64,000 bases of DNA. Source: Paenibacillus sp. HW567 (GTDB taxonomy: Bacteria > Bacillota > Bacilli > Paenibacillales > Paenibacillaceae). The stretch is from positions 157,026 through 221,025 of the forward strand of contig NZ_KB910518.1 in assembly GCF_000374185.1 (NCBI RefSeq). Reading direction: 5' to 3'. Position numbers and translations under genes: made by a program. The first letter of the stretch is position 1; each line of letters starts with the position of its first letter. The notes below the pieces were generated by a model that was given only the letters and a program-made list of their open reading frames with translations, was not told where the DNA came from and did not search any database. Shown piece by piece: positions 42,852 to 51,309 of this stretch.

Positions 42852-44045
42852 ATGTACCCTGTGGAAGCTTTGAATACACTGATTGAACAAGTCATCAATA
42901 GCCGCACTCTGATTACGGCAACGCTGAGCCAGCTACGCAGCAAAGGCGAAGCCGCCTTCAGCAAGGTGCAGGTAAAACCCGTAGAGTTAAAGGGCAAGCT
43001 GCATTATCAGTTCGCCTACTATATCGGCCCTAAGGTCGAGCACCGCAATATCCCGGCTGAGGCCGCGGCGGAGGAGTTAATGTCGCTGCTGAGAGAGACA
43101 TTCCGGCAAGGGCTGCTCTGTACCGTAGAGGCCGATTATCAAGTGCTGATCAGTAAAAAGTATAAGGTATCCATCCTGACCAAATCGCCGACCAAGCAGG
43201 AGGCTCCGAACCTGGCCCATAACCGCCGCAAGCAGTACGTGCTGGATGAAGGAGTGCCTGTGCCGTTCCTGGTAGAACTGGGCATTATGAATAGCGAAGG
43301 CAAGGTGCTGGCCAAAAAATACGATAAGTTCCGCCAGATCAACCGCTTTCTGGAGATGGTCGAGGATGTGCTTGCCGATCTGCCGTCCGGCCGTCCGCTG
43401 ACCATTGTGGATTTTGGCTGCGGCAAGTCCTATCTAACCTTTGCACTCTATCATTATTTGGCTGTCCGCGAGCAGCGGGAGCTGAATATTGTCGGCCTCG
43501 ATCTCAAAGCCGATGTTATCGAGCACTGCAGTGCGCTTGCGGCCAAGCTTGGCTACGATCAGCTTCGGTTCCTGGTCGGCGATATTGCCGACTACAACGA
43601 GCTGGATCAGGTCGATATGGTCGTAACGCTCCATGCCTGTGATACGGCAACCGACGCTGCACTGGAAAAAGCGGTCCGCTGGGGCGCATCGGTAATCCTG
43701 TCGGTTCCTTGCTGCCAGCATGAGCTGTTCGCCCAGGTTGAGAGCGAGGTGCTGAATCCTCTCTTGTCGCATGGAATTCTGAAGGAACGTTTCTCCGCTC
43801 TGGCTACGGATGCCATCCGGGCCAAGCTGCTCGATCTAATGGGCTACCGCACACAACTGCTGGAGTTCATTGACCTGGAGCATACGCCGAAGAATATTCT
43901 GATTCGTGCTGTCAAAGGCCCGGCCGGAGACAACGCGGCTAAATGGCGCGAATACAGCGCATTCCGTGATTTTCTTGGTGCGAAGCCGTATCTCGAACGT
44001 GCCTGCACCGATCTGCTGCCAGCCGGCGATGCTGTGCAAGGCTAA
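42852..44045 (+). CDS. SAM-dependent methyltransferase (Methyltransf_32-like)
   Basis: A 397-residue protein: an N-terminal alpha/beta domain (about 1-130) and a Rossmann methyltransferase domain starting TIVDFGCGKSYLTFAL (about 182-197), with GLDLKADVIEHC and the motif VTLHACDTATDAAL and SVPCCQHELF. The architecture matches the GSTCD-like/Methyltransf_32 family, possibly acting on RNA. It follows PhzF by 27 bp and may be co-transcribed. Confidence 0.87.
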   Translation: MYPVEALNTLIEQVINSRTLITATLSQLRSKGEAAFSKVQVKPVELKGKLHYQFAYYIGPKVEHRNIPAEAAAEELMSLLRETFRQGLLCTVEADYQVLISKKYKVSILTKSPTKQEAPNLAHNRRKQYVLDEGVPVPFLVELGIMNSEGKVLAKKYDKFRQINRFLEMVEDVLADLPSGRPLTIVDFGCGKSYLTFALYHYLAVREQRELNIVGLDLKADVIEHCSALAAKLGYDQLRFLVGDIADYNELDQVDMVVTLHACDTATDAALEKAVRWGASVILSVPCCQHELFAQVESEVLNPLLSHGILKERFSALATDAIRAKLLDLMGYRTQLLEFIDLEHTPKNILIRAVKGPAGDNAAKWREYSAFRDFLGAKPYLERACTDLLPAGDAVQG

Positions 44046-44075
44046 TGTCGCAAATCTAATACGTTAACATGACTG

Positions 44076-44118
44076 CAGGACGGCTGCTTCCCTGATGGGG
44101 CGGGCCGTCCTGTTTGCG
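44076..44118 (+). terminator. Terminator after the methyltransferase gene
   Basis: CAGGACGGC and GCCGTCCTG form a 9-bp stem followed by TTTGCGTT. Confidence 0.65.
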
Positions 44119-44186
44119 TTCCCCTTTTGGTTCTGGTGAAATCTGGAGATACTATAGAAAATTTGATTCGTATAGGAGTAATTCGG

Positions 44187-46511
44187 GTGGAGCGGAATGA
44201 GCGGCAGAGGGGCTTGGAGCAGGCAACCATATTGGCGTATGCTGGGGCGGTATTTACAGCCGGTGCGGCGGCTTGTCTGCTGCGGGGGTTGTTTTTTGCT
44301 GAGGAGATGTATCCGCTGCTGACCTCATGGTTTGTGCTGTGCGCGGTGCTTGCCCTTTGGAGGCTGGCTGCCGCCGGGGGGCATAAGAGGGCAGAGGGGG
44401 CAGCCCATATGGGCGGCAGCCTTGTGCCGGGAAAAGCAGAATTGCTGATGCTGGTCTGTCCGCTGGCGATCCTTGTCCTTTATGCGGCCGCATGGCTGCG
44501 TGGGCCGATATCTCCGCAGGGAACATTAAATGAAATGCTGCGCTGGGGCTTCTACGCCTCCTTCGCAATCCTTGCATACTGCTGTGCAGGCAACCGCCTG
44601 GGCGGGCGTCTGCTCGCGGCGCTCTGGCATTTGCTGGGGATGACTATCAGCCTAAGCGCTCTGATTGCTGTATGCGGGGGAATGGAGCTTCCTTATGCCG
44701 TTGCTTACAGCCTATCGCCGGAAGTCAGTGCCACAGGTGCGCGGCTGGCCGGGCTGCTCCAGTATCCGAACGCCTTCGGCGCGGTGATGGCGGTGTTCCT
44801 GCTGGAGCGGCTATTCGCCGCCGCTTCCTGCATGGGACGGGCCGGGGAACAGCACCTGCTGCTGCGCACGCTCCCGCTGCTCCCCTACGCGGCCGCGCTG
44901 CTGCTCAGCGAGTCGCGCGGCGCCTGGCTGGCTGCGGCCGCTGCCAGCGCCGCAGCCCTGCTCTGGAAGCGGCGGCTCTGCGCGCCGCTTCTGCTTGCCG
45001 GTGCCGCGCCCGTGGCCGGCGCGGCGCTGCTGTACCGCCAGCTAGCCCATGCGGGGCTGGCGGTACAGCCTTGGCCCGGCCTGCTTCTGCTGGCCGGGCT
45101 TTGGGGCTGCGCGCTGCTGGCGGGCGCGCTGCTGTGCCGCCGCGGGCCGGGCGCGGCGGGTGTGAGGGCCGCCAGGCTGGTGCTGGCGGCGGTAGGCTGG
45201 ACGGCGGCGGCTAGCGCCGTCCTTGTGCAGGTACGCGAGCGGATCAGCGGACCGTCACCGACGGTCAACGCTCGCGGGCTGATGTACCGCGATGCCTGGA
45301 GGCTCGCGGCGGAAGCGCCCTGGCTGGGGCGCGGGGGCGAGACTTGGCGGAGCGCGTACCACGCCGCCCAGTCCCGCCCCTATGTAGGCAGCCAGGTGCA
45401 CAGCGGTTACCTCGACCTCCTGCTCAACGCGGGAGTGGCCGGTTTGGCTGCCGCCTTGCTGCTGCTGGCGGCGGCAGGCTGGCTGGTGGCGGCCGCCTCA
45501 CCGAGGCTGCTGCCACCGCTGCTCGTCATCGCTTTGCACGGCGCAGTCGATTTCGACTGGAGCTACGGCCTCACGTGGCTGCTGCTGTTCCTGCTGCCGG
45601 CGCTCGCCCGTGCAGAGGCGCAGCGCGGAGCATCTGCTGCACCTGCACAAGATGTCACAATTGTGCCTCCTGAGCCAGTAAATTCTGCCGGGACTTCTGT
45701 CTGGCTGAACTCAGGAATTATTGCACCTGAACCCACAATCCCAGTGGCGACCTCAATCGCACAGGGTTTTACAACTGTTCCTCCTGGGCCTGCACCCACG
45801 ATCGCCCAGAGCGCTGGAACCGCTCCTGATCCAGTGGCGGCAGCCAAGCCCCGCCGTTCACCCCGGCAGCGCTTGGCTATGCGGCATATTGCAATGATGG
45901 CTATAGCCTGCGGCTTGAGCCTGACACTCGCTACGATGTCCCTGCACGCGATGAAGGGGCGGGAGTTATACAAGCAGGCAATTGAGTCCTCTGAGGAGAC
46001 CGAAAGAGTGTCCCTGCTTCAGCAATCGCTGAAATGGAACCCTCTTGAGCCGAAGACGGCTGCTCTGTTATCCCGGCTGCTCCCGGATGAGCAGGGGGCG
46101 GCACTGCTGCTGGAGAGCTTGAGGTATACACCGGAAAGTGCTCTTCTGCAATGGGAATGGTCGAAGCGGGCTTTGCAAGGTGAAGATCCCGTTGCGGCTT
46201 TGTATCAGGTTCGCAGAAGCATACGGCTGGATGCCTTCAATTCCGTTAAGTGGGAAGAGGCGGTCAAAGGAATGCTTCGTATGAGCGTTCGCAGGATGAA
46301 GGCGGGGGACCGGAAGGGAGCGTTCCAAAGTGCTGCCGCCGGCATGGAGCTGCTGCGGCAGTACCGTCTGCTGAGCGCATATGACAGCAGCAAGGGGCGG
46401 GAGCATAATGACCGCCGGTTCGGAATTACGAAGGAGATGGAAGGTCTGGACCTTCTATTAAGCAGCCGCAGAGCTTTAATTATGCGAAAAGCACCCTCAT
46501 CCCGACAGTAG
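44187..46511 (+). CDS. O-antigen ligase-like membrane protein with C-terminal soluble tail
   Basis: A 774-residue protein with about 12 helices, an O-antigen ligase/Wzy_C domain (RLAGLLQYPNAFGAVMAVFLLER, SESRGAWLAAAAA, large loop with GRGGETWRSAYHAAQ and SQVHSGYLDLLLNAGVAGL), a Pro/Ala/Thr-rich linker (about 490-560) and a C-terminal helical TPR-like segment. It probably ligates or polymerises a surface glycan. The GTG at 44187 has AGGAG 8 nt upstream. The stretch 44700-45630 is extremely G+C-rich, with long spurious frames on both strands. Confidence 0.85.
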   Translation: MERNERQRGLEQATILAYAGAVFTAGAAACLLRGLFFAEEMYPLLTSWFVLCAVLALWRLAAAGGHKRAEGAAHMGGSLVPGKAELLMLVCPLAILVLYAAAWLRGPISPQGTLNEMLRWGFYASFAILAYCCAGNRLGGRLLAALWHLLGMTISLSALIAVCGGMELPYAVAYSLSPEVSATGARLAGLLQYPNAFGAVMAVFLLERLFAAASCMGRAGEQHLLLRTLPLLPYAAALLLSESRGAWLAAAAASAAALLWKRRLCAPLLLAGAAPVAGAALLYRQLAHAGLAVQPWPGLLLLAGLWGCALLAGALLCRRGPGAAGVRAARLVLAAVGWTAAASAVLVQVRERISGPSPTVNARGLMYRDAWRLAAEAPWLGRGGETWRSAYHAAQSRPYVGSQVHSGYLDLLLNAGVAGLAAALLLLAAAGWLVAAASPRLLPPLLVIALHGAVDFDWSYGLTWLLLFLLPALARAEAQRGASAAPAQDVTIVPPEPVNSAGTSVWLNSGIIAPEPTIPVATSIAQGFTTVPPGPAPTIAQSAGTAPDPVAAAKPRRSPRQRLAMRHIAMMAIACGLSLTLATMSLHAMKGRELYKQAIESSEETERVSLLQQSLKWNPLEPKTAALLSRLLPDEQGAALLLESLRYTPESALLQWEWSKRALQGEDPVAALYQVRRSIRLDAFNSVKWEEAVKGMLRMSVRRMKAGDRKGAFQSAAAGMELLRQYRLLSAYDSSKGREHNDRRFGITKEMEGLDLLLSSRRALIMRKAPSSRQ

Positions 46512-46531
46512 CCGGATTTGGGCGCTTCTTC

Positions 46532-47185
46532 TCAAGATTTGCTCCGCGACGAAATCAGCCATGAATACACAAATGGCGGGAAGATGACAATCAGCAGGGC
46601 GGCAATAATCAGACTGACGGACACGCCTCTCGGCAAAAAGGCCCCCAGCGCGATCAGCAGACCGCCAAGCAACCACATCTTGCCTGAGAACCGGTGAGTT
46701 TTCCTCCAGACCTCCGGGCTGGACAGCGTCCAAGGTGTGCGGATGCCTGTAAGATAATTGTCCCTAATCTGTGGCAAATAGTTGCCAACTACAATAAACA
46801 GCAGTCCTGCAGCGACCATAGCATACTTGCCTGCCTCAAAATTTTTATCCAAACCGTAAGCGACAGTCAGCACCAGCATCGCATCGAACACTGCCGCAAC
46901 AGCCAGACTAATCATTTTGTAGGCGTTCGGAAATTTGAGGTAGTTCTCTTTCTTCGGATCGTTATTGCGGAAGAACTGCATTCCCAAGGGGAAGATCAGT
47001 CCCATGAAACCCAAGAGGGCAATAATCGAATCTTTGCTCCAGTAAGTATTGACCTCTCCGCTGATGCTGAATTGGGCAGGGAGCTGATCGGGCAGCTTTC
47101 CATAGTTAATCAATGCATAACTTAACGAAAGAATGCCCAGAAGGACAATCAGCGTGTCCTGTCATTTCCATTTGAAATTCTTCAT
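46532..47185 (-). pseudogene. sdpI: sdpI immunity gene interrupted by a TGA at codon 8
   Basis: Starting at ATG 47185, coupled to sdpR by an ATGA overlap, the frame reads MKNFKWK, then TGA (47162-47164), then continues in frame as QDTLIVLLGILSLSYALINYGK and through the whole SdpI family protein (DUF1648-like start, four to six helices, YLPQIRDNYLTGIRTPWTL SdpI signature). The codon is probably a mutated TGG. Without readthrough or internal restart the immunity-type membrane protein cannot be made. A TTG at 47113 is an unlikely start inside a helix. Confidence 0.82.
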
Positions 47186-47493
47186 CTTACTCGACCTCCA
47201 TGTCCTTCATCAATGTCCTGCCGTTCGTTCGCTTTTCCCGTGTTGGTCAACTCCAGGAACCAGCCCAGCACCTCTTCCAGTACGGTCGTATCCAGCGAAT
47301 ACAGAATGAATTGCCCCTGTCGTTCGTCCTGCACAAGGCCTGCATGCTTCAGAGCGCTGAGATGATGTGAGATACTGGGTTTGGACATGTTAAAATATTC
47401 GGCAATCTCCCCGGCGGTCCGGTCCTGCTCCCGCAGCAGCCGTAAAATCTGTCTACGCGTCGGATCTGCCAGCGCTTTGAAGGATTCGTTCAT
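47182..47493 (-). CDS. sdpR: ArsR-family repressor SdpR
   Basis: A 103-residue winged-helix repressor: KALADPTRRQILRLLREQDRTAGEIAEYFNMSKPSISHHLSALKHAGLV covers the ArsR domain. In B. subtilis SdpR represses sdpRI until SdpI sequesters it on encountering the SDP cannibalism peptide. It overlaps the sdpI start by four bases. A near-perfect 24-bp palindrome 18 bp upstream is the likely autoregulatory operator. Confidence 0.9.
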   Translation of the reverse strand: MNESFKALADPTRRQILRLLREQDRTAGEIAEYFNMSKPSISHHLSALKHAGLVQDERQGQFILYSLDTTVLEEVLGWFLELTNTGKANERQDIDEGHGGRVR

Positions 47494-47511
47494 TGCTCAC
47501 CCGACCTTTCG

Positions 47512-47535
47512 ATATTTAAATAATTATCTAAATAT
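47512..47535. promoter_or_regulatory. SdpR operator palindrome
   Basis: ATATTTAAATAA (47512-47523) is followed directly by TTATCTAAATAT (47524-47535), its reverse complement at 11 of 12 positions. It overlaps the promoter region of sdpR. Confidence 0.7.
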
Positions 47536-47754
47536 ATAATATGGTTGGTGCAAATAATTGTAAATCCGCTTTTTACTCTGAATAGAGCACCATTTACAGA
47601 ACCCAGCTTACTAGATAGAGCCGTCTTTTTCAGATTCCCTTAAGTAGAAGTCGTAAGCCCGCATATGCTAGAATAGGCTAGGAGAAGCTGGGTACATAGA
47701 GCGGAAGCGGCATTAAGCCGATTTTCGCAAATAAACGGGAGGAGGAGCTGCATT

Positions 47755-48369
47755 TTGCACGTTATTTCTGATCTGATCTCGCAATTGTTTGAATGGATTC
47801 AGAGTCTTGGTTACTTTGGGATTATGATCGGACTTATGATTGAGATTATTCCTAGTGAAATTGTACTGGCCTTTGGAGGTTATCTGGTCTCGCAGGGAGA
47901 TATTAATTTTATTGGCGCAGTGCTCTTCGGTACGGTTGGCGGGGTCATTGCCCAAATATTCGTGTATTGGATCGGCCGGTATGGCGGCAGACCCGTGCTG
48001 GAGAAATACGGAAAGTACATTTTCATCAAAAAAAAGCATATTGACCATTCCGAAGAATGGTTCAACAAATACGGCACCGGGGTGATCTTCACAGCGCGTT
48101 TTATCCCGGTTGTGCGCCATGCCATCTCCGTTCCTGCCGGGATCTCCCGCATGCCTCTGAGCAAATTCACCCTGCTGACCACGCTGGCTGTTATTCCTTG
48201 GAGCACGCTTTTTGTATATTTGGGTTATACGCTTGGCGATAAATGGGAAACGATTGATGAAGTCGCTGCCAAGTATACCCATGAGCTGCTGCTTGGCGCT
48301 CTTGCTCTCATTGTTATCTATTTCCTGTTCAAATGGTACAAGTCCAAGAAGAAAGGTAGTGCAGTATGA
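47755..48369 (+). CDS. DedA-family membrane protein
   Basis: A 204-residue membrane protein of the DedA/VTT superfamily, probably a lipid (undecaprenyl phosphate or phosphatidylethanolamine) flippase. The EIIPSEIVLAFGGYL re-entrant segment, GGVIAQIFVYWIGRYGGRP and FTARFIPVVRHAISVPAGISRM are the conserved motifs. The TTG start follows GGGAGGAGG. It overlaps the next gene by four bases. Confidence 0.94.
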   Translation: MHVISDLISQLFEWIQSLGYFGIMIGLMIEIIPSEIVLAFGGYLVSQGDINFIGAVLFGTVGGVIAQIFVYWIGRYGGRPVLEKYGKYIFIKKKHIDHSEEWFNKYGTGVIFTARFIPVVRHAISVPAGISRMPLSKFTLLTTLAVIPWSTLFVYLGYTLGDKWETIDEVAAKYTHELLLGALALIVIYFLFKWYKSKKKGSAV

Positions 48370-48932
48370 AGCAGAACGTGGCCCATAAGTATGGTAAAGG
48401 TCTGACTCCGCGCCAGTTCGTTGAAGGCATGACGAAGAACCGGCAGACATTCGAATCCTGGTATGAACAATTCGCCTGGGAAGACAGCGCCGACCGCGAA
48501 TTTTTTGAGAGCCTGAATCACCGCGACGATCTGCGTGTGCTAATTCTGGCCGCAGATTGGTGTGGCGATGTTGTCCGCAATGTACCGGTTGTATTCCGCA
48601 TTCTGGAGACGGCGGGAATCAAGACCGAAGTGCTGATATTGGAAGAAAATCAGGAAGTGATGGATGATTTCCTCACTATGGGCGGCAGAGCCGTACCTAT
48701 CGTCATCTTTGCCGATACCGGCGGGTATGTGCTGGGCCACTGGGGGCCGCGTCCGGAGCATGTGCAAGCGCTGATGAACGCGTTCAAGCGTGAGAACCCG
48801 GACCGCGAGGCTGCCGATTACGACAGCAAAATCGCTGAAGTACGCAAGGCTATGGGGCAAGCCTACGGAGAAGGAACGGAATCACACGCAGTAATTGCCA
48901 AAGAGCTGCGCAGTCTGATCTCCGGATTTTAA
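48366..48932 (+). CDS. Thioredoxin-fold protein with single active-site cysteine
   Basis: A 188-residue thioredoxin-like protein. The active-site position reads ADWCGDVVRNVP: the first cysteine remains but the second is Val, so it cannot form the usual CxxC disulphide. The cis-proline segment GGRAVPIVIFAD follows. It is coupled to dedA by an ATGA overlap and followed 7 bp later by the hydrolase gene, forming a three-gene unit. Possible roles are thiol-disulphide isomerase or peroxidase; unproven. Confidence 0.87.
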   Translation: MKQNVAHKYGKGLTPRQFVEGMTKNRQTFESWYEQFAWEDSADREFFESLNHRDDLRVLILAADWCGDVVRNVPVVFRILETAGIKTEVLILEENQEVMDDFLTMGGRAVPIVIFADTGGYVLGHWGPRPEHVQALMNAFKRENPDREAADYDSKIAEVRKAMGQAYGEGTESHAVIAKELRSLISGF

Positions 48933-48938
48933 CAAGCG

Positions 48939-49568
48939 ATGCTCAATATACGTTCCTATAATCTCGGTTCGCTCCAGACGAATGCCTACCTGCTGACAGG
49001 TGCTGATCCGGGACGGGGTATCATTATCGACCCCGGCGCCAATCCAGCCGCCCTTTTGCGCGCAATTGAAGGTATGGAGATTGAGGCAGTCCTGCTTACA
49101 CATGCCCACTTCGATCATATTGCCGGCCTTGACGAGATTCGCAAAGCCAAGAAATGCCCTGTATATCTGCATCCCCTTGAGAGTGAATGGCTCGGCAGTC
49201 CCAAGCTGAACGGATCGCTGCTGTGGCCGGATGTTACGCCGCCTATCCGCACAGAGCCTGCCGAATATGATTTGGCGGAGGGCCAAGTGCTGGAGCTTCT
49301 AGGACTTACCTTCCGTGTATTCCATACCCCGGGACACTCCCCGGGGAGCGTAAGCTTCCTTTGTGGCAGCGATCTCTTTTGCGGGGATGTGCTGTTCAAG
49401 CTGGGAGTAGGACGCACCGATCTGCCAGGCGGCCGTGAACGCGATCTTATCGACTCCATCCGCGGCAAGCTGTACAGGTTGGATGAAGAAGTCAGGGTTT
49501 TTCCCGGTCATGGACCACGGACAACCATCGGTTTTGAAAGGCTTCGTAATCCATACGTGCCTATGTGA
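48939..49568 (+). CDS. Metallo-beta-lactamase-fold hydrolase, glyoxalase II-like
   Basis: A 209-residue cytosolic hydrolase with the metal motif THAHFDHIAGL, HTPGHSPGSVSF, FCGDVLFKLGVGRTDLPGG and a terminal FPGHGPRTTIG, the order seen in glyoxalase II-like and YqgX-type proteins. Thioester hydrolysis is likely. The ATG lies 7 bp after the thioredoxin-fold gene with only a weak ribosome site, suggesting coupling. Confidence 0.92.
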   Translation: MLNIRSYNLGSLQTNAYLLTGADPGRGIIIDPGANPAALLRAIEGMEIEAVLLTHAHFDHIAGLDEIRKAKKCPVYLHPLESEWLGSPKLNGSLLWPDVTPPIRTEPAEYDLAEGQVLELLGLTFRVFHTPGHSPGSVSFLCGSDLFCGDVLFKLGVGRTDLPGGRERDLIDSIRGKLYRLDEEVRVFPGHGPRTTIGFERLRNPYVPM

Positions 49569-49671
49569 CTACATATCCAGGAAGTCGACATAAAGCGGCA
49601 AAAAACTGATGGACAAGAGAATACAAAGTTGCTACAATAATGTTAATTAAATGTAACATTTAACCTCGCGA

Positions 49672-49716
49672 AGCACGCAGACTGTGGAATAATCCCGGTT
49701 TGCGTTCTTTTTTTGT
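49672..49716 (+). terminator. Terminator after the dedA operon
   Basis: GAAGCACGCA pairs with TGCGTTCTT with one bulge, followed by TTTTTTG. Confidence 0.65.
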
Positions 49717-49740
49717 CTACATATAGGAATCAGGTGGGGA

Positions 49741-49941
49741 ATGCTAATGGGGGGAACGGGCTTGAATAATAATATTGAACGCGAAATCCAGACAGATGCG
49801 GAGGCCGGGAAGCCGGCGTCTGCTTCAGAGGAGAGGTGCAGGAGGGAATGCCTCTTCTGGAGCTTTCCGGGCGGCAAGGGAGCCATTCAGCCTTGGCGGC
49901 GCAAGTTATGGGAGCTGCAAAATAATTCGGACCGCGAATGA
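49741..49941 (+). CDS. Doubtful 66-residue frame upstream of sigY
   Basis: An ATG with GGTGGGG in front opens a 66-codon frame that ends inside the predicted sigY promoter. The product is polar with two Cys (RCRRECLFW) and matches nothing I know. Overlap with the promoter and lack of hydrophobic or domain features make it weak. Confidence 0.25.
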   Translation: MLMGGTGLNNNIEREIQTDAEAGKPASASEERCRRECLFWSFPGGKGAIQPWRRKLWELQNNSDRE

Positions 49942-49966
49942 ACGATTCGCCATACATATTCGTATT
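49939..49966 (+). promoter_or_regulatory. SigY-type ECF promoter
   Basis: TGAACG (49939-49944), 16-bp spacer, CGTATT (49961-49966), placing transcription start about 30 bp before sigY. As I recall it, the SigY promoter has TGAACG at -35 and CGTC at -10, so this is a good autoregulatory candidate. Confidence 0.65.
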
Positions 49967-50001
49967 ACAGGTGTAGATGAAAGCTGCGGATGGAGGAGCC
50001 A

Positions 50002-50535
50002 ATGAACGACGGGATGCTGGAGAGGATCAGTCAGGCACAGCAGGGAGATTCTTCAGCATTGGCCGTGCTGCTGCGGGATCATTATATCTTCCTGTATAAA
50101 TATCTGGTCAAAGCAACTATGGACCCTTCGCTTGCAGAGGAGCTTGCGCAGGATACCATGGTCAGGTGCATGGAGAAGATATCTTCCTATAACGGTGCTT
50201 CTTCTTTTTCCTCATGGCTGATCACCATTGCTACCCGGCTGTATATTGACCGGAAGCGCCGCTGGAAGCTTGAAGCGCAGTGGCGGAGGCAGGAGGAGGG
50301 AGTCCGTTCCATCCGCTGGCGTTTTGAGAGCCGGAATATGGAGTGGAGCGAGGTGCTGGATGCGCTCTCCCGCCTGCCCTCTGCCCAGCGGATAGCGGTG
50401 CTGCTGAAGCACTATTACGGCTATAGTTATGATGAAATTGGCACCATTCTGCAGATTCCGTCCGGTACAGTCAAATCGCGGGTGGCTGCAGGTCTTAATC
50501 AACTGCGAAAGGAGCTGAGTGAGGATGAAGAATGA
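50002..50535 (+). CDS. sigY: ECF sigma factor SigY
   Basis: A 177-residue ECF sigma factor: region 2 (LLRDHYIFLYKYLVKATMDPSLAEELAQDTMVRCMEKI) and region 4 (SRLPSAQRIAVLLKHYYGYSYDEIGTILQIPSGTVKSRVAAGLNQLRKEL). Identity as SigY follows from the five genes downstream, which match yxlC, yxlD, yxlE, yxlF and yxlG in order. ATG 50002 has GGAGGAG in front; an ATG at 49990 is in frame but lacks a site. SigY in B. subtilis maintains this operon and responds to starvation. Confidence 0.88.
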   Translation: MNDGMLERISQAQQGDSSALAVLLRDHYIFLYKYLVKATMDPSLAEELAQDTMVRCMEKISSYNGASSFSSWLITIATRLYIDRKRRWKLEAQWRRQEEGVRSIRWRFESRNMEWSEVLDALSRLPSAQRIAVLLKHYYGYSYDEIGTILQIPSGTVKSRVAAGLNQLRKELSEDEE

Positions 50536-50851
50536 TAAGGATGAAGAGCTGCTGCGCAAGCTGTCTTCGGAGCTTGACCGGCTGGATGCACAATACGAAG
50601 ACATCGCTCTGCCTTCCCTGCAGAGAATGGAGCAGTTCATTGCTGTTGAAGCGCTTCGCAGGCAGGCTAAGCTCCGCAAGGAGCTGCAGATGTTCCTGCT
50701 TGTAGCTCTGCTCCTGCTTGGCGTGGTTCTGGCCGCCTTAGGGTTTGCTCCGGTAATGTACTGGGTTCTGCAGGCGGCATTTCCAATCGCAGCTCTGGGA
50801 GGTTTGGCAGTAATGCGGATCTGGCGCAGACGAGAGGATGCGGAAGAGTGA
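50525..50851 (+). CDS. yxlC: YxlC-like membrane protein, probable anti-SigY
   Basis: A 108-residue protein: a charged N-terminal half (about 1-55, helix-forming) and two membrane helices (about 56-76 and 80-97). It overlaps sigY by 11 bp. In B. subtilis YxlC, with YxlD, negatively regulates SigY; the soluble N-terminal half is the likely sigma-binding part. A GTG at 50519 is an alternative start. Confidence 0.82.
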   Translation: MKNDKDEELLRKLSSELDRLDAQYEDIALPSLQRMEQFIAVEALRRQAKLRKELQMFLLVALLLLGVVLAALGFAPVMYWVLQAAFPIAALGGLAVMRIWRRREDAEE

Positions 50852-51069
50852 AGGAGCTGCAGGATGTGCCCTTTGTAGTGTGGGTTTGCTTGGCTGCGGT
50901 GCTGCTGCTGCAGGGAACCCTGCTGTTTCGGAATGCGCAAAAGCGGGGCAAAGGCAGAATGGCCTGGTTCTGGGGATTATGGGGACTTACCGGTTTTCCC
51001 ACTCCGCTTTTTTGTTACCTGCTTTTTGTAGTACTTCCGGATCGGCGGAGAGCAAAGCGAAGACCTTGA
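50848..51069 (+). CDS. yxlD: YxlD-like small membrane protein
   Basis: A 73-residue protein with two membrane helices (about 7-24 and 38-62) and a basic C-terminus. It begins with GTG inside the stop of yxlC (GTGA overlap), so translation is coupled. Size, topology and position match YxlD, the second negative regulator of SigY. Confidence 0.8.
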   Translation: MKELQDVPFVVWVCLAAVLLLQGTLLFRNAQKRGKGRMAWFWGLWGLTGFPTPLFCYLLFVVLPDRRRAKRRP

Positions 51070-51117
51070 TCAACCGGGTATTGCACCGGCACAGTAATTC
51101 CAAAGGTGGGTGTTATC

Positions 51118-51309
51118 ATGGATGAAATTAAATGGGGATTAATCTGGCCGCTAATGGCCCTGCAAGCTCTGCTTGCCATTCTCGGCCTGATTTCTTTGGC
51201 TAAGGCGGAGCGGGTCCGCGGGCCGAAATGGCTGTGGGTGATTATTTTGATTTTTGGCAATTTGCTGGGCAGCGTCGCATACTTCACCATAGGAAGGAAA
51301 GAAAGCTGA
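51118..51309 (+). CDS. yxlE: YxlE-like PLDc_N membrane protein
   Basis: A 63-residue two-helix protein ending in GPKWLWVIILIFGNLLGSVAYFTIGRKES, the phospholipase D nuclease N-terminal (PLDc_N) signature. It matches YxlE in size and position. The ATG at 51118 has AAAGGTGG upstream; a GTG at 51106 is also in frame. Confidence 0.87.
   Translation: MDEIKWGLIWPLMALQALLAILGLISLAKAERVRGPKWLWVIILIFGNLLGSVAYFTIGRKES

Noticed and set aside
44672..45673. Several long frames on both strands inside the O-antigen-ligase-like gene
   Set aside because: They follow from extreme G+C content; only the GTG 44187 frame has a ribosome site, membrane topology and family motifs.
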